This document shows, piece after piece, positions 42,277-52,742 of a stretch of DNA of 64,000 bases; position 1 is the first letter of the stretch; each line of letters begins with the position of its first letter. This stretch comes from Gordionus sp. m RMFG-2023. Its lineage: Eukaryota > Nematomorpha > Gordioida > Chordodea > Parachordodidae. The position numbers and the translations under genes are program-made. Location: contig NC_088775.1 in the NCBI RefSeq assembly GCF_954871325.1, positions 16,779,561 through 16,843,560 of the forward strand. The letters are read 5' to 3'. Below the pieces are notes generated by a model. That model made no database searches. It saw only the letters and a program-made list of their open reading frames with translations, and was not told the DNA's origin.

Positions 42277-44313
42277 TTATAGGAATGGTGTTTTAAAAAA
42301 ATATATACTACCTTTCCTAGCTAAAAATAATTTGTAGTAGAATAAAGTTACGATTAGAGTTATGACGATCAAAACTATCGACGATATTATTATCATTAAT
42401 ACGAGGGCATCCTTAGGTTTCTTGTCAACTGGTGAATCTGTGGCTGTGTCTTTAACCTCAAATAAACTGTCCGACGAATTTTGATAAAGATTTTCAGTTT
42501 GAATTCCATACCCACTCATATTCGATCTAATCATATTTTCGCAATGCTTAGTTTTTTTTTCCTTATAGTAGAAATCATTCATAGTTAGATTTTTATCTTT
42601 GCAAAGAATGCAGCAGATATCAGACATTTCGGTTTCGGTGGGAGTATTGGAAAAATGAACTGACTTGCTTATAAAAGACAAAACACTGTAAAATTGGCAA
42701 TCGCAGCTTATATTATTTTCACCTATAAATAATGCTTTGAGATTGCTTATGGATTTAAAGGTGGGGAGCGCTAATTTGTTTATGTTGTTACTGATTAAAT
42801 TTATGAATATTATCTGAGAGCCGAGCGCAATATTCTCCATACTTAATATTTGATTGAAAGAAATATCAATCATCTGAAGTTTTGGAAGTCGATCTTTAGA
42901 AAAAGTATTTCTCGCTATTTCTGTAATTTTATTTGATTTTAAATTTATCATGACTAACTTAGCGCCGCCGATAAATGCGTCTTCCTTGATGTAATTTATT
43001 CCATCGTTAAAGAGTGATAAAATTTGTACTTCTTTAACTTTCGAGATTGTATTTGATGATAGGTGATCTATATTCGAGTGGTATATTAACAACTTTAAGG
43101 GATTCATATTTTCGAATAAACCCATATCAAGTGAATTATTGATGAAATAGATATGATCCATATAAATATAAGTCTTGTTAAATTTAACATTAAGCAGGCC
43201 GGTATTCTTCAGTTGATTATAACGGGCGTATATACAATTAATCGACAGAGTATCATTGAATGGAGTAGATTGGCACGAACATGGAGGTCTTACATTGCAG
43301 TAATCTAAGCACCAAGTATCCATTTCTTTGGGATTCAAGCTCGTTATATATCTACCGCGGTATTCCTCCGGATAATAACATTGAGTGATGTTCAAATCAG
43401 ATAAACTGACAGCTTTATGGATTGTTTGAGTACCACTTACCTTAGTTAACCAAGTCGCCCATGAATTCAACCAAGTAAATGTTGGCTTATTAAAACAGGA
43501 GCAACTCAAGGGGTTGTCTTCTAATGAAAATCCCGTTAATTTCTCAGCGATGTTTATATATTTTACGGGGAAAAACCCCACATTGTTGCCATCAATAAAT
43601 AAAGCTTTTATATCAGAACTCACAGTCAAATTAAATAATGTATCGTATGTTAAATCTATATCTGTTGCATGTATTTCCCTTATCGATGGGCCCAATTCGT
43701 GGGAATGTAAAGAAATGCGCTCAATCGGATTATGAGATATATCGAGGACCTCTAAATCCTTGTTTTTTTCGAAATATCTACTGTACATCTCAGTTATATT
43801 ATTATGTTCTAAAGACAGTTGGGTCAAATTAGGCAAAGGATAAAACAAGTTGAATGGTATACTTTTTATAAAATTGTTTCCCATTTTTAGTCTTGTTAAA
43901 TGGATTAATAAATTAAATGCATTTTCACTGACTGCCGTTATTTTGCAAAAATTCATAAACAAAATGCGAACCTTTGTATTGATGCTGAAATTTAAACCAC
44001 CCAGTATAGGGCCCAAATTTGAATGTTCGATGATTACATAGGATGTTTCCCTTATATCGACACCGGATGATTTCAGGCTTTCCTTGAGGAAAGAACTTTG
44101 TAAAATGGAGATATTACCGAAATTTCTACACTTAAAGTAACTTACATTATTATCCACGTAACAATCACAAAAATCACTTAGACATTTTTTATGTTCGATT
44201 TTGTCCGGATTCTTTGCAAGATAATGATTATATAATATAACGATATTTAACGTAATAAAGATATGTCTGATGTTTAAACACAAGATTGATTTAGTATGCA
44301 TGAATAAAGGCAA
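42277..44313 (-). CDS. Single-pass LRR receptor with Toll-like double ectodomain and short tail
   Basis: 678 residues. A hydrophobic signal segment spans about residues 5-33; Met5 is an alternative start. An N-terminal cysteine cap (C44, C49, C51, C62) precedes leucine-rich repeats at about 90-265 (LTQLSLEHNNIT, LEVLDISHNPIERI). A C-terminal cap (C271, C273, C312, C335), a second N-cap (C345, C347, C360), repeats at 385-530 (LVMINLKSNKITEI, LQMIDISFNQI) and a second C-cap (C537, C539, C567, C568, C571, C591) follow. TM is about 636-660, then 18 residues. LRR block, C-cap, N-cap, LRR block, C-cap, TM is the order of multi-cysteine-cluster Toll receptors, where a TIR domain would follow; none is encoded here. 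At Gly668 the sequence AAAG|GTAGTA (42312/42311) is a good donor, so a cytoplasmic exon could be spliced on. Toll-like is inferred; another LRR receptor is possible. Confidence 0.8.
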   Translation of the reverse strand: MPLFMHTKSILCLNIRHIFITLNIVILYNHYLAKNPDKIEHKKCLSDFCDCYVDNNVSYFKCRNFGNISILQSSFLKESLKSSGVDIRETSYVIIEHSNLGPILGGLNFSINTKVRILFMNFCKITAVSENAFNLLIHLTRLKMGNNFIKSIPFNLFYPLPNLTQLSLEHNNITEMYSRYFEKNKDLEVLDISHNPIERISLHSHELGPSIREIHATDIDLTYDTLFNLTVSSDIKALFIDGNNVGFFPVKYINIAEKLTGFSLEDNPLSCSCFNKPTFTWLNSWATWLTKVSGTQTIHKAVSLSDLNITQCYYPEEYRGRYITSLNPKEMDTWCLDYCNVRPPCSCQSTPFNDTLSINCIYARYNQLKNTGLLNVKFNKTYIYMDHIYFINNSLDMGLFENMNPLKLLIYHSNIDHLSSNTISKVKEVQILSLFNDGINYIKEDAFIGGAKLVMINLKSNKITEIARNTFSKDRLPKLQMIDISFNQILSMENIALGSQIIFINLISNNINKLALPTFKSISNLKALFIGENNISCDCQFYSVLSFISKSVHFSNTPTETEMSDICCILCKDKNLTMNDFYYKEKKTKHCENMIRSNMSGYGIQTENLYQNSSDSLFEVKDTATDSPVDKKPKDALVLMIIISSIVLIVITLIVTLFYYKLFLARKGSIYFFKTPFL

Positions 44314-44798
44314 ATCATTTTGCCCCCTTTAAAGAAGTTTAATATTTAGTTTAGAGATTATTGAATTATTATGAATATAAACATTTCTTAATAAAATCTT
44401 TAAATACATATATATACTTAATATTTAAATAAATAACGTTCTAAAAATATACATGTATAATATTATTTAATATTTATCACTTTATGTTACTATTTCCCTT
44501 CTTTTTCAAGTCTAATTTATTATCGAATATATCAGTAAAAGAATTATTTCGTAAATATTTGAAGGAACCTTAATTATCTTTAAAAGGGAATTCTTAGTGT
44601 CAAAAACTAATGGCAGTCTGCTTTTCCTGTCATGAACTATCTTTCCAAAATAGATAAAATTTGGATCAGGCCCTTCTTCCAAGATATGTTCTTTATCAAA
44701 AACATTGCTCTTCGCAACAGTTTTACTTCGACAAAACCATATTTGCACAAGTATGCAGGAGACAAAGGCCAAATTTCTTACATTTTAAAAGAGACTGG

Positions 44799-44935
44799 CA
44801 TTCTGGCATTAAACCCCTATTATACGTGCGTTGATTCTTTCATTCTAGCCTTTATTATAGGCGCATCGACATTCTGGCATTAAAACCCTATTATGAGTGC
44901 GTTAATTCCTTTCTGAAAATTTTTAACTCTATCTA
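44799..44935. repeat. 71-bp tandem duplication
   Basis: CATTCTGGCATTAAA, CCCTATTAT, GTGCGTT and TTCTTTC follow in order twice at a 71-bp offset, with several substitutions. Confidence 0.75.
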
Positions 44936-45169
44936 GTCTAAACTTTGAAGGGCACTTGTATAATCTTTTTGCTAGAGGAACAAGACATATTTCTTAATGA
45001 AAAACTTTCAAGATTCCCAAAATTCTCTATGTATTAAGTTAAAATATATTGGTATCTTCAAATTTACAAGAATAAAAATATATGAGTTAAAAATGAAAGA
45101 AATAGTGGGAAAATTACCAATCTTCGTTTTAATGACCTCTCAAGGCTTTAATTAATAATGCCCACTTAC

Positions 45170-45266
45170 AATGGAGGAATCGAAATTCGGTCTCCAATAT
45201 ATTATCGATTTCTGGGCTTATCTCATCAAAGCTTGCGAATACCGCTAAGATGCAACACAAAAGCAT
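45170..45266 (-). CDS. Candidate first exon with signal peptide (unknown gene)
   Basis: On the minus strand an ATG opens MLLCCILAVFASFDEISPEI and continues NILETEFRFLH, a short hydrophobic leader followed by an acidic stretch, as in a secreted protein. It ends at CATT|GTAAGT, a consensus donor, in phase 1. No in-phase acceptor was found at the start of the LRR gene, which has its own leader, so the partner exon is unknown. Chance is possible at this length. Confidence 0.3.
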
Positions 45267-45568
45267 ATGCGTAATATTTGCAGGTTCTGTTGATTATCTT
45301 TGCACCTATTTGCATGTTGATTAATCTTCCTTTGAACAATTGTTCAGGATATAAATTTCTAGAGGCAATCATATCTTAAAAACTTAATTTGGAACGCGGT
45401 GATCAGAAATTTAAAAAATAGGGTCCAAAAGTATGGATCTACTTTTGTGAAAGACTTGTAGTTCAGATTAAGTCAATTGTCTTATTAACTCATTTTCTTC
45501 TAAACTTTTTATTATTCTGATATTACTCCTTTTATATACTTTTTTAAACCAATATTTATATAAAAAAT

Positions 45569-47165
45569 AAAAATATAAATATAAATAAAAATATAAATAT
45601 AAATATAAATATAAATGTAAATGTAAATATAAATATAAATAAAAATAAAAATATAAATATAAATGTAAATGTAAATATAAATATAAATATAAATATAAAT
45701 ATAAATATAAATATAAATATAAATATAAATATAAATATAAATATAAATATAAATATAAATATAAATATAAATATAAATATAAATATAAATATAAATATAA
45801 ATATAAATATAAATATAAATATAAATATAAATATAAATATAAATATAAATATAAATATAAATATAAATATAAATATAAATATAAATATAAATATAAATAT
45901 AAATATAAATATAAATATAAATATAAATATAAATATAAATATAAATATAAATATAAATATAAATATAAATATAAATATAAATATAAATATAAATATAAAT
46001 ATAAATATAAATATAAATATAAATATAAATATAAATATAAATATAAATATAAATATAAATATAAATATAAATATAAATATAAATATAAATATAAATATAA
46101 ATATAAATATAAATATAAATATAAATATAAATATAAATATAAATATAAATGGAAATATAAATATAAATATAAATATAAATATAAATATAAATATAAATAT
46201 AAATATAAATATAAATATAAATATAAATATAAATATAAATATAAATATAAATATAAATATAAATATAAATATAAATATAAATATAAATATAAATATAAAT
46301 ATAAATATAAATATAAATATAAATATAAATATAAATATAAATATAAATATAAATATAAATATAAATATAAATATAAATATAAATATAAATATAAATATAA
46401 ATATAAATATAAATATAAATATAAATATAAATATAAATATAAATATAAATATAAATATAAATATAAATATAAATATAAATATAAATATAAATATAAATAT
46501 AAATATAAATATAAATATAAATATAAATATAAATATAAATATAAATATAAATATAAATATAAATATAAATATAAATATAAATATAAATATAAATATAAAT
46601 ATAAATATAAATATAAATATAAATATAAATATAAATATAAATATAAATATAAATATAAATATAAATATAAATATAAATATAAATATAAATATAAATATAA
46701 ATATAAATATAAATATAAATATAAATATAAATATAAATATAAATATAAATATAAATATAAATATAAATATAAATATAAATATAAATATAAATATAAATAT
46801 AAATATAAATATAAATATAAATATAAATATAAATATAAATATAAATATAAATATAAATATAAATATAAATATAAATATAAATATAAATATAAATATAAAT
46901 ATAAATATAAATATAAATATAAATATAAATATAAATATAAATATAAATATAAATATAAATATAAATATAAATATAAATATAAATATAAATATAAATATAA
47001 ATATAAATATAAATATAAATATAAATATAAATATAAATATAAATATAAATATAAATATAAATATAAATATAAATATAAATTATAAATATAAATATAAATA
47101 TAAATATAAATATAAATATAAATATAAATATAAATATAAATATAAATATAAATATAAATATAAAT
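45569..47165. repeat. 1.6-kb hexanucleotide microsatellite (ATAAAT)n
   Basis: About 265 copies of ATAAAT. The left edge (45569-45680) has variant units (AAATGTAAATGTAAAT, AAATAAAAATAAA). From about 45680 the array is nearly perfect, with a single TGG variant at 46149-46153 and one extra T at 47080. Long Tyr-Leu or Tyr-Ile frames on the minus strand are translations of the repeat, not genes. The right edge joins a reverse-transcriptase-type ORF remnant without a spacer. Confidence 0.98.
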
Positions 47166-47368
47166 GCGGATGGTAAGCGTCCCGACGGCATATCTTTGTC
47201 GTCTTGGCACGGCGGCAAAAAACTTGTCTGGGATGTCTCGTGTGTTACCTCCTTTCCAGCTAACGGAAATACCGACCCCTTGGAACTTCAAGAAGTCAAT
47301 AAGCTTCATAAATATAGATTCCTCCCTAATTCTTTTATATTTATTCCCCTAATTTTTAGCGTTCTAGG
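47166..47368 (+). pseudogene. C-terminal remnant of a non-LTR-type reverse transcriptase ORF, 5' piece
   Basis: Directly after the microsatellite the frame reads ADGKRPDGISLSSWHGGKKL and then VWDVSCVTSF, with KYRF and FIPLIFSVL following. This is the RPDG...W..GK.LVWD.TC.DTFA segment, followed by KY and F.P.A.ETLG, that ends many animal RT-type mobile-element proteins. The upstream RT domain is missing, replaced by the (ATAAAT)n array. The piece is cut at the first base of Gly by the giant element and resumes at 52569. GC content is well above the surroundings. Confidence 0.75.
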
Positions 47369-47399
47369 TAGTGTTGTTAAAACGCCGCGAGTCGCGACC

Positions 47400-48020
47400 C
47401 CGACCCAAAGCTCGGGTCGTTTTATTCGACTCCGACTCAATGTTTGGGTCGTTTTTTTCGACTTCGACCCGAGTTCAAGCCGAAAAAAACGACTTCGACC
47501 GAAAATATGGGTCGTTTTTTTCGACTCCGACCCAAGTCCAAGCCGAAAAAAACGACCTCGACCCAAAATATGGGTCGTTTTTTACGACTCCGACTCAAAA
47601 TTTGGGTCGTATATTTCGACTCAAACTTGAAATTTGGGTCGTATTTTTCGACTTAAACTTGAAGTTTGGGTCATATTTTTCGACTCAAACTTGAAGTTTG
47701 GGTCGTATTTTTCGACTAAAACTTGAAGTTTGGGTCGTATTTTTCGACTAAAACTTGAAGTTTGGGTCGTATTTTTCGACTAAAACTTGAAGTTTGGGTC
47801 GTATTTTTCGACTAAAACTTGAAGTTTGGGTCGTATTTTTCGACTCTAACTCAAAGTTTGGGTCGTTTTTCTGACTCAGACTCAAACATCGGGTCGTTTT
47901 ATTCAATCCGACCCAAAATATGGATCTTTCTTTTTAAAGACGACTTAAAGTTAGGGTTGCTTTTTTTCACCCCTAACCCAATATCTAGATCATTTTTTTC
48001 GACCAAAAGTCAAATAACAT
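47400..48020. repeat. GGGTCGT-rich subterminal repeat block, left arm
   Basis: Units such as TTTGGGTCGTATTTTTCGAC plus ...AAACTTGAAG recur at about 33 bp (best at 47600-47840). Outer units contain CGACTCCGACCCAA. Each unit can pair with itself (GGGTCG...CGACCC). The inverted counterpart is 52000-52540. Confidence 0.85.
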
Positions 48021-48117
48021 TTAGTATATATTAATATTATAGGCGGGAAAGTTACTTAAAGCTTCTTTAAATTATAATGCTCTGATTAACTATTCATCAT
48101 AGTTATATTTTAAAATT

Positions 48118-49797
48118 TTTAAGTGATGTACCATAGAAAAGTGCCATTTGTCATGATAATTATTTTTGAACTTTTTTAAATGAAATAGAAAAATATATAT
48201 TGTAGACATGTTAAATCAAAATTTCAGTGATGATGTACCATAGATAAGTGGTAATTGTCATAATCGCTATTTTTGAACTTTTTTGAGTTTTTTTAAAGCA
48301 AATTGCTAAAAATATATATTCTAAACATGTTAAATTAAAAATTCAGTGAGGATGTATTATAGATAGGTGACAATTGTCATAATCGCTATTTTTGAACTTT
48401 TTTCAATTTTTTTAAAGGAAATAGCAAAAAATATATATTCTAACCATGTTAAATTAAAAATTCAGTGAGGATGTATCATAGATATGTGACAATTGTCATA
48501 ATCGCTATTTTTGAACTTTTTCAAATTTTTTTAAAGGAAACATATTAAAATATATATTCTAAACATGTTAAATTTAAAATTCAGTGAGGATGTATCATAT
48601 ATAGGTGACAATTGTCATAATCGCTATTTTTGAACTTTTTCAAATTTTTTTAAAGGAAATATCTAAAAATATATATTCTAAACATGTTAAATTAAAAATT
48701 CAGTGAGGATGTATCATAGATAGGTGACAATTGTCATAATCGCTATTTTTGAACTTTTTCAAATTTTTTTAAAGGAAATAGCTAAAAATATATATTCTAA
48801 ACATGTTAAATTTAAAATTCAGTGAGGATTATCATATATAGGTGACAATTGTCATAATCGCTATTTTTGAACTTTTTCAAATTTTTTTAAAGGAAATATC
48901 TAAAAATATATATTCTAAACATGTTAAATTAAAAATTCAGTGAGGATGTATCATAGATAGGTGACAATTGTCATAATCGCTATTTTTGAACTTTTTCAAA
49001 TTTTTTTAAAGGAAATAGCTAAAAATATATATTCTAAACATGTTAAATTATAATTTCAGTGAGGATGTATCATAGATAGGTGACAATTGTCATAATCGCT
49101 ATTTTTAAACTTTTTCAAATTTTTTTAAAGGAAATATCTAAAAATATATATTCTAAACATGTTAAATTAAAAATTCAGTGAGGATGTATCATAGATAGGT
49201 GACAATTGTCATAATCGCTATTTTTGAACTTTTTTCAATTTTTTTAAAGAAATAGCAAAAAATATATATTCTAACCATGTTAAATTAAAAATTCAGTGAG
49301 GATGTATCATAGATATGTGACAATTGTCATAATCGCTATTTTTGAACTTTTTCAAATTTTTTTAAAGGAAACATCTTAAAATATATATTCTAAACATGTT
49401 AAATTTAAAATTCAGTGAGGATGTATCATATATAGGTGACAATTGTCATAATCGCTATTTTTGAACTTTTTCAAATTTTTTTAAAGGAAATATCTAAAAA
49501 TATATATTCTAAACATGTTAAATTAAAAATTCAGTGAGGATGTATCATAGATAGGTGACAATTGTCATAATCGCTATTTTTGAACTTTTTCAAATTTTTT
49601 TAAAGGAAATAGCTAAAAATATATATTCTAAACATGTTAAATTAAAATTTCAGTGAGGATGTATCATAGATAGGTGACAATTGTCATAATCGCTATTTTT
49701 AAACTTTTTGAAATTTTTTTAAAGGAAATATCTAAAAATATATATTCTAAACATGTTAAATTAAAAATTCAGTGAGGATGTATCATAGATAGGTGAC
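48118..49797 (+). repeat. Satellite array, forward orientation, ~119-bp unit x ~15
   Basis: Each unit has GTGAGGATGTATCATAGATA, the palindrome GACAATTGTC, ATAATCGCTATTTTTGAACT, a poly-T, AAGGAAATA and TATATATTCTAAACATGTTA. Units nearest the outer edge (48118-48340) are the most diverged; central units are nearly identical. The array stops mid-unit at 49797. Confidence 0.95.
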
Positions 49798-51900
49798 TTT
49801 AACATGTTTAGAATATATATTTTTAGCTATCTCCTTTAAAAAAATTTGAAAAAGTTCAAAAATAGCGATTATGACAATTGTCACATATCTATGATACATC
49901 CTCACTGAATTTTTAATTTAACATGTTTAGAATTTATATTTTTTGATATTTCCTTTAAAAAAATTTGAAAAAGTTCAAAAATAGCGATTATGACAATTGT
50001 CACCTATATATGATACATCCTCACTGATTTTTAAATTTAACATGTTTAGAATATATATTTTAAAAAAATTTGAAAAAGTTCAAAAATAGCGATTATGACA
50101 ATTGTCACATATCTATGATACATCCTCACTGAATTTTTAATTTAACATGGTTAGAATATATATTTTTTGCTATTTCCTTTAAAAAAATTGAAAAAAGTTC
50201 AAAAATAGCGATTATGACAATTGTCACCTATCTATGATACATCCTCACTGAATTTTTAATTTAACATGTTTAGAATATATATTTTTAGATATTTCCTTTA
50301 AAAAAATTTGAAAAAGTTCAATAATAGCGATTATGACAATTGTCACCTATCTATGATACATCCTCACTGAATTTTTAATTTAACATGTTTAGAATATATA
50401 TTTTTAGATATTTCCTTTAAAAAAATTTGAAAAAGTTCAAAAATAGCGATTATGACAATTGTCACCTATATATGATAATCCTCACTGAATTTTAAATTTA
50501 ACATGTTTAGAATATATATTTTAAGATGTTTCCTTTAAAAAAATTTGAAAAAGTTCAAAAATAGCGATTATGACAATTGTCACCTATATATGATACATCC
50601 TCACTGAATTTTAAATTTAACATGTTTAGAATATATATTTTAAGATGTTTCCTTTAAAAAAATTTGAAAAAGTTCAAAAATAGCGATTATGACAATTGTC
50701 ACATATCTATGATACATCCTCACTGAATTTTTAATTTAACATGGTTAGAATATATATTTTTTGCTATTTCCTTTAAAAAAATTTGAAAAAGTTCAAAAAT
50801 AGCGATTATGACAATTGTCACCTATCTATGATACATCCTCACTGAATTTTTAATTTAACATGTTTAGAATATATATTTTTAGATATTTCCTTTAAAAAAA
50901 TTTGAAAAAGTTCAATAATAGCGATTATGACAATTGTCACCTATCTATGATACATCCTCACTGAATTTTTAATTTAACATGTTTAGAATATATATTTTTA
51001 GATATTTCCTTTAAAAAAATTTGAAAAAGTTCAAAAATAGCGATTATGACAATTGTCACCTATATATGATAATCCTCACTGAATTTTAAATTTAACATGT
51101 TTAGAATATATATTTTAAGATGTTTCCTTTAAAAAAATTTGAAAAAGTTTAAAAATAGCGATTATGACAATTGTCACCTATCTATGATACATCCTCACTG
51201 AATTTTTAATTTAACATGTTTAGAATATATATTTTTAGATATTTCCTTTAAAAAAATTTGAAAAAGTTCAATAATAGCGATTATGACAATTGTCACCTAT
51301 CTATGATACATCCTCACTGAATTTTTAATTTAACATGTTTAGAATATATATTTTTTGATATTTCCTTTAAAAAAATTTGAAAAAGTTCAAAAATAGCGAT
51401 TATGACAATTGTCACCTATATATGATACATCCTCACTGAATTTTAAATTTAACATGTTTAGAATATATATTTTAAGATGTTTCCTTTAAAAAAATTTGAA
51501 AAAGTTCAAAAATAGCGATTATGACAATTGTCACATATCTATGATACATCCTCACTGAATTTTTAATTTAACATGGTTAGAATATATATTTTTTGCTATT
51601 TCCTTTAAAAAAATTGAAAAAAGTTCAAAAATAGCGATTATGACAATTGTCACCTATCTATGATACATCCTCACTGAATTTTTAATTTAACATGTTTAGA
51701 ATATATATTTTTAGCAATTTGCTTTAAAAAAACTCAAAAAAGTTCAAAAATAGCGATTATGACAATTACCACTTATCTATGGTACATCATCACTGAAATT
51801 TTGATTTAACATGTCTACAATATATATTTTTATCTATTTCATTTAAAAAAGTTCAAAAATAATTATCATGACAAATGGCACTTTTCTATGGTACATCAAT
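49798..51900 (-). repeat. Satellite array, reverse orientation, ~119-bp unit x ~18
   Basis: Same unit as 48118-49797 but inverted, starting TTTAACATGTTTAGAATATA immediately after the forward array with no spacer. It holds more units than the left arm. Diverged units again lie at the outer edge (51700-51900) and mirror those of the left arm. Confidence 0.95.
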
Positions 51901-51999
51901 TAAAAATTTTAAAATATAACTATGATGAATAGTTAATCAGAGCATTATAATTTAAAGAAGCTTTAAGTAACTTTCCCGCCTATAATATTAATATATACT

Positions 52000-52540
52000 A
52001 AATGTTATTTGACTTTTGGTCGAAAAAAATGATCTAGATAATTGGGTTAGGGGTGAAAAAAAGCAACCCTAACTTTAAGTCGTCTTTAAAAAAAAAGATC
52101 CATATTTTGGGTCGGATTGAATAAAACGACCCGATGTTTGAGTCTGAGTCAGAAAAACGACCCAAACTTTGAGTTGGAGTCGAAAAATACGACCCAAACT
52201 TCAAGTTTGAGTCAAAAAATACGACCCAAACTTCAAGTTTTAGTCGAAAAATACGACCCAAACTTCAAGTTTGAGTCGAAAAATATGACCCAAACTTCAA
52301 GTTTAAGTCGAAAAATACGACCCAAATTTTGAGTCGGAGTCGTAAAAAACGACCCATATTTTGGGTCGAAGTCGTTTTTTTCGGCTTGGACTTGGGTCGG
52401 AGTCGAAAAAAACGACCCATATTTTGGGTCGAAGTCGTTTTTTTCGGCTTGAACTCTGGTCGAAGTCGTAAAAAACGACCAAAACTTTGAGTTGGAGTCG
52501 AAAAAAACGACCCAAAATTTGGGTGAGCTCTGTTCGAGCC
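52000..52540. repeat. GGGTCGT-rich subterminal repeat block, right arm
   Basis: Inverted counterpart of 47400-48020 with fewer 33-bp units, so the arms have diverged in copy number. Confidence 0.85.
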
Positions 52541-52568
52541 GACTCGGCTAAGCCGATTAACAACACTA

Positions 52569-52742
52569 GTTCTAGGAAACCCCGATCCCCAATCCCTAAA
52601 GTTCTTAAATCAATTGGGTAGAAGAATTGCATTAAGGACAGGGGTCAAAAACGAGTCCCTATCTCTTAAACAAAAAATCCAATTCGAAATTCTAAAGGGG
52701 AACTACAAATGTTTCTTCGAAACACTCCCTTTTCCCTCCTAG
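52569..52742 (+). pseudogene. Reverse transcriptase ORF remnant, 3' piece
   Basis: If the giant element and one GTTCTAGG copy are ignored, the frame continues from 47368 as a Gly codon and then NPDPQSLKFLNQLGRRIALR, a segment ending KIQFEILKGN, and a stop at 52740-52742. The pattern ETLG..GP.AL.FL..LGRRI...TG is typical of the same protein tail. It shows that the insertion hit a once continuous reading frame. Confidence 0.75.

Larger units (their letters stand above)
44314..45568. other. Upstream of LRR gene; one candidate small exon, otherwise nothing recognised
   Basis: A minus-strand open frame at 44512-44772 includes EEGPDPNFIYFGKIVHDRKS, varied enough to be coding, but I recognise no family and no splice sites fit it to its neighbours. 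No promoter element can be assigned with confidence. Confidence 0.35.
47369..52568. mobile_element. 5.2-kb palindromic hAT-like giant element made of satellite arrays
   Basis: The termini are TAGTGTTGTTAA and TTAACAACACTA. GTTCTAGG flanks both ends exactly (47361-47368 and 52569-52576), an 8-bp target duplication. Inside, a 0.65-kb block of GGGTCGT/CGACT-rich repeats is followed by about 15 direct ~119-bp units up to 49797. From 49798 about 18 units run in the opposite orientation, followed by the inverted copy of the GGGTCGT block. No transposase or other gene is present, so mobility would depend on a hAT transposase elsewhere. The termini equal those of the 182-bp MITE at 10171. Long open frames in the outer blocks (47371-48034, 52034-52632) come from the repeats. 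Confidence 0.9.

Noticed and set aside
42310-44313. Plus-strand frames at 43514-44041 inside the LRR gene
   Set aside because: Antisense shadows of the LRR coding sequence with no motif of their own.
44512-44772. Minus-strand frame as a second exon between 45170-45266 and the LRR gene
   Set aside because: No acceptor gives the phase required by the 45170 donor while keeping this frame open.
45468-47309. Open frames of 613 and 568 codons on the minus strand (poly Tyr-Leu, poly Tyr-Ile)
   Set aside because: They are translations of the (ATAAAT)n microsatellite; a six-base repeat without a stop is open in several frames.
47371-48034. Several overlapping open frames rich in FFDSDP / KIWVVFF, and their mirror at 52034-52632
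   Set aside because: They come from the GGGTCGT/CGACT repeats at the ends of the giant element, appear on both strands and several frames, and mirror each other.
48118-51900. Regular spaced repeats that could look like a CRISPR array
   Set aside because: The whole ~119-bp unit is conserved with no unique spacers, the setting is a eukaryotic transposon, and no cas genes exist.
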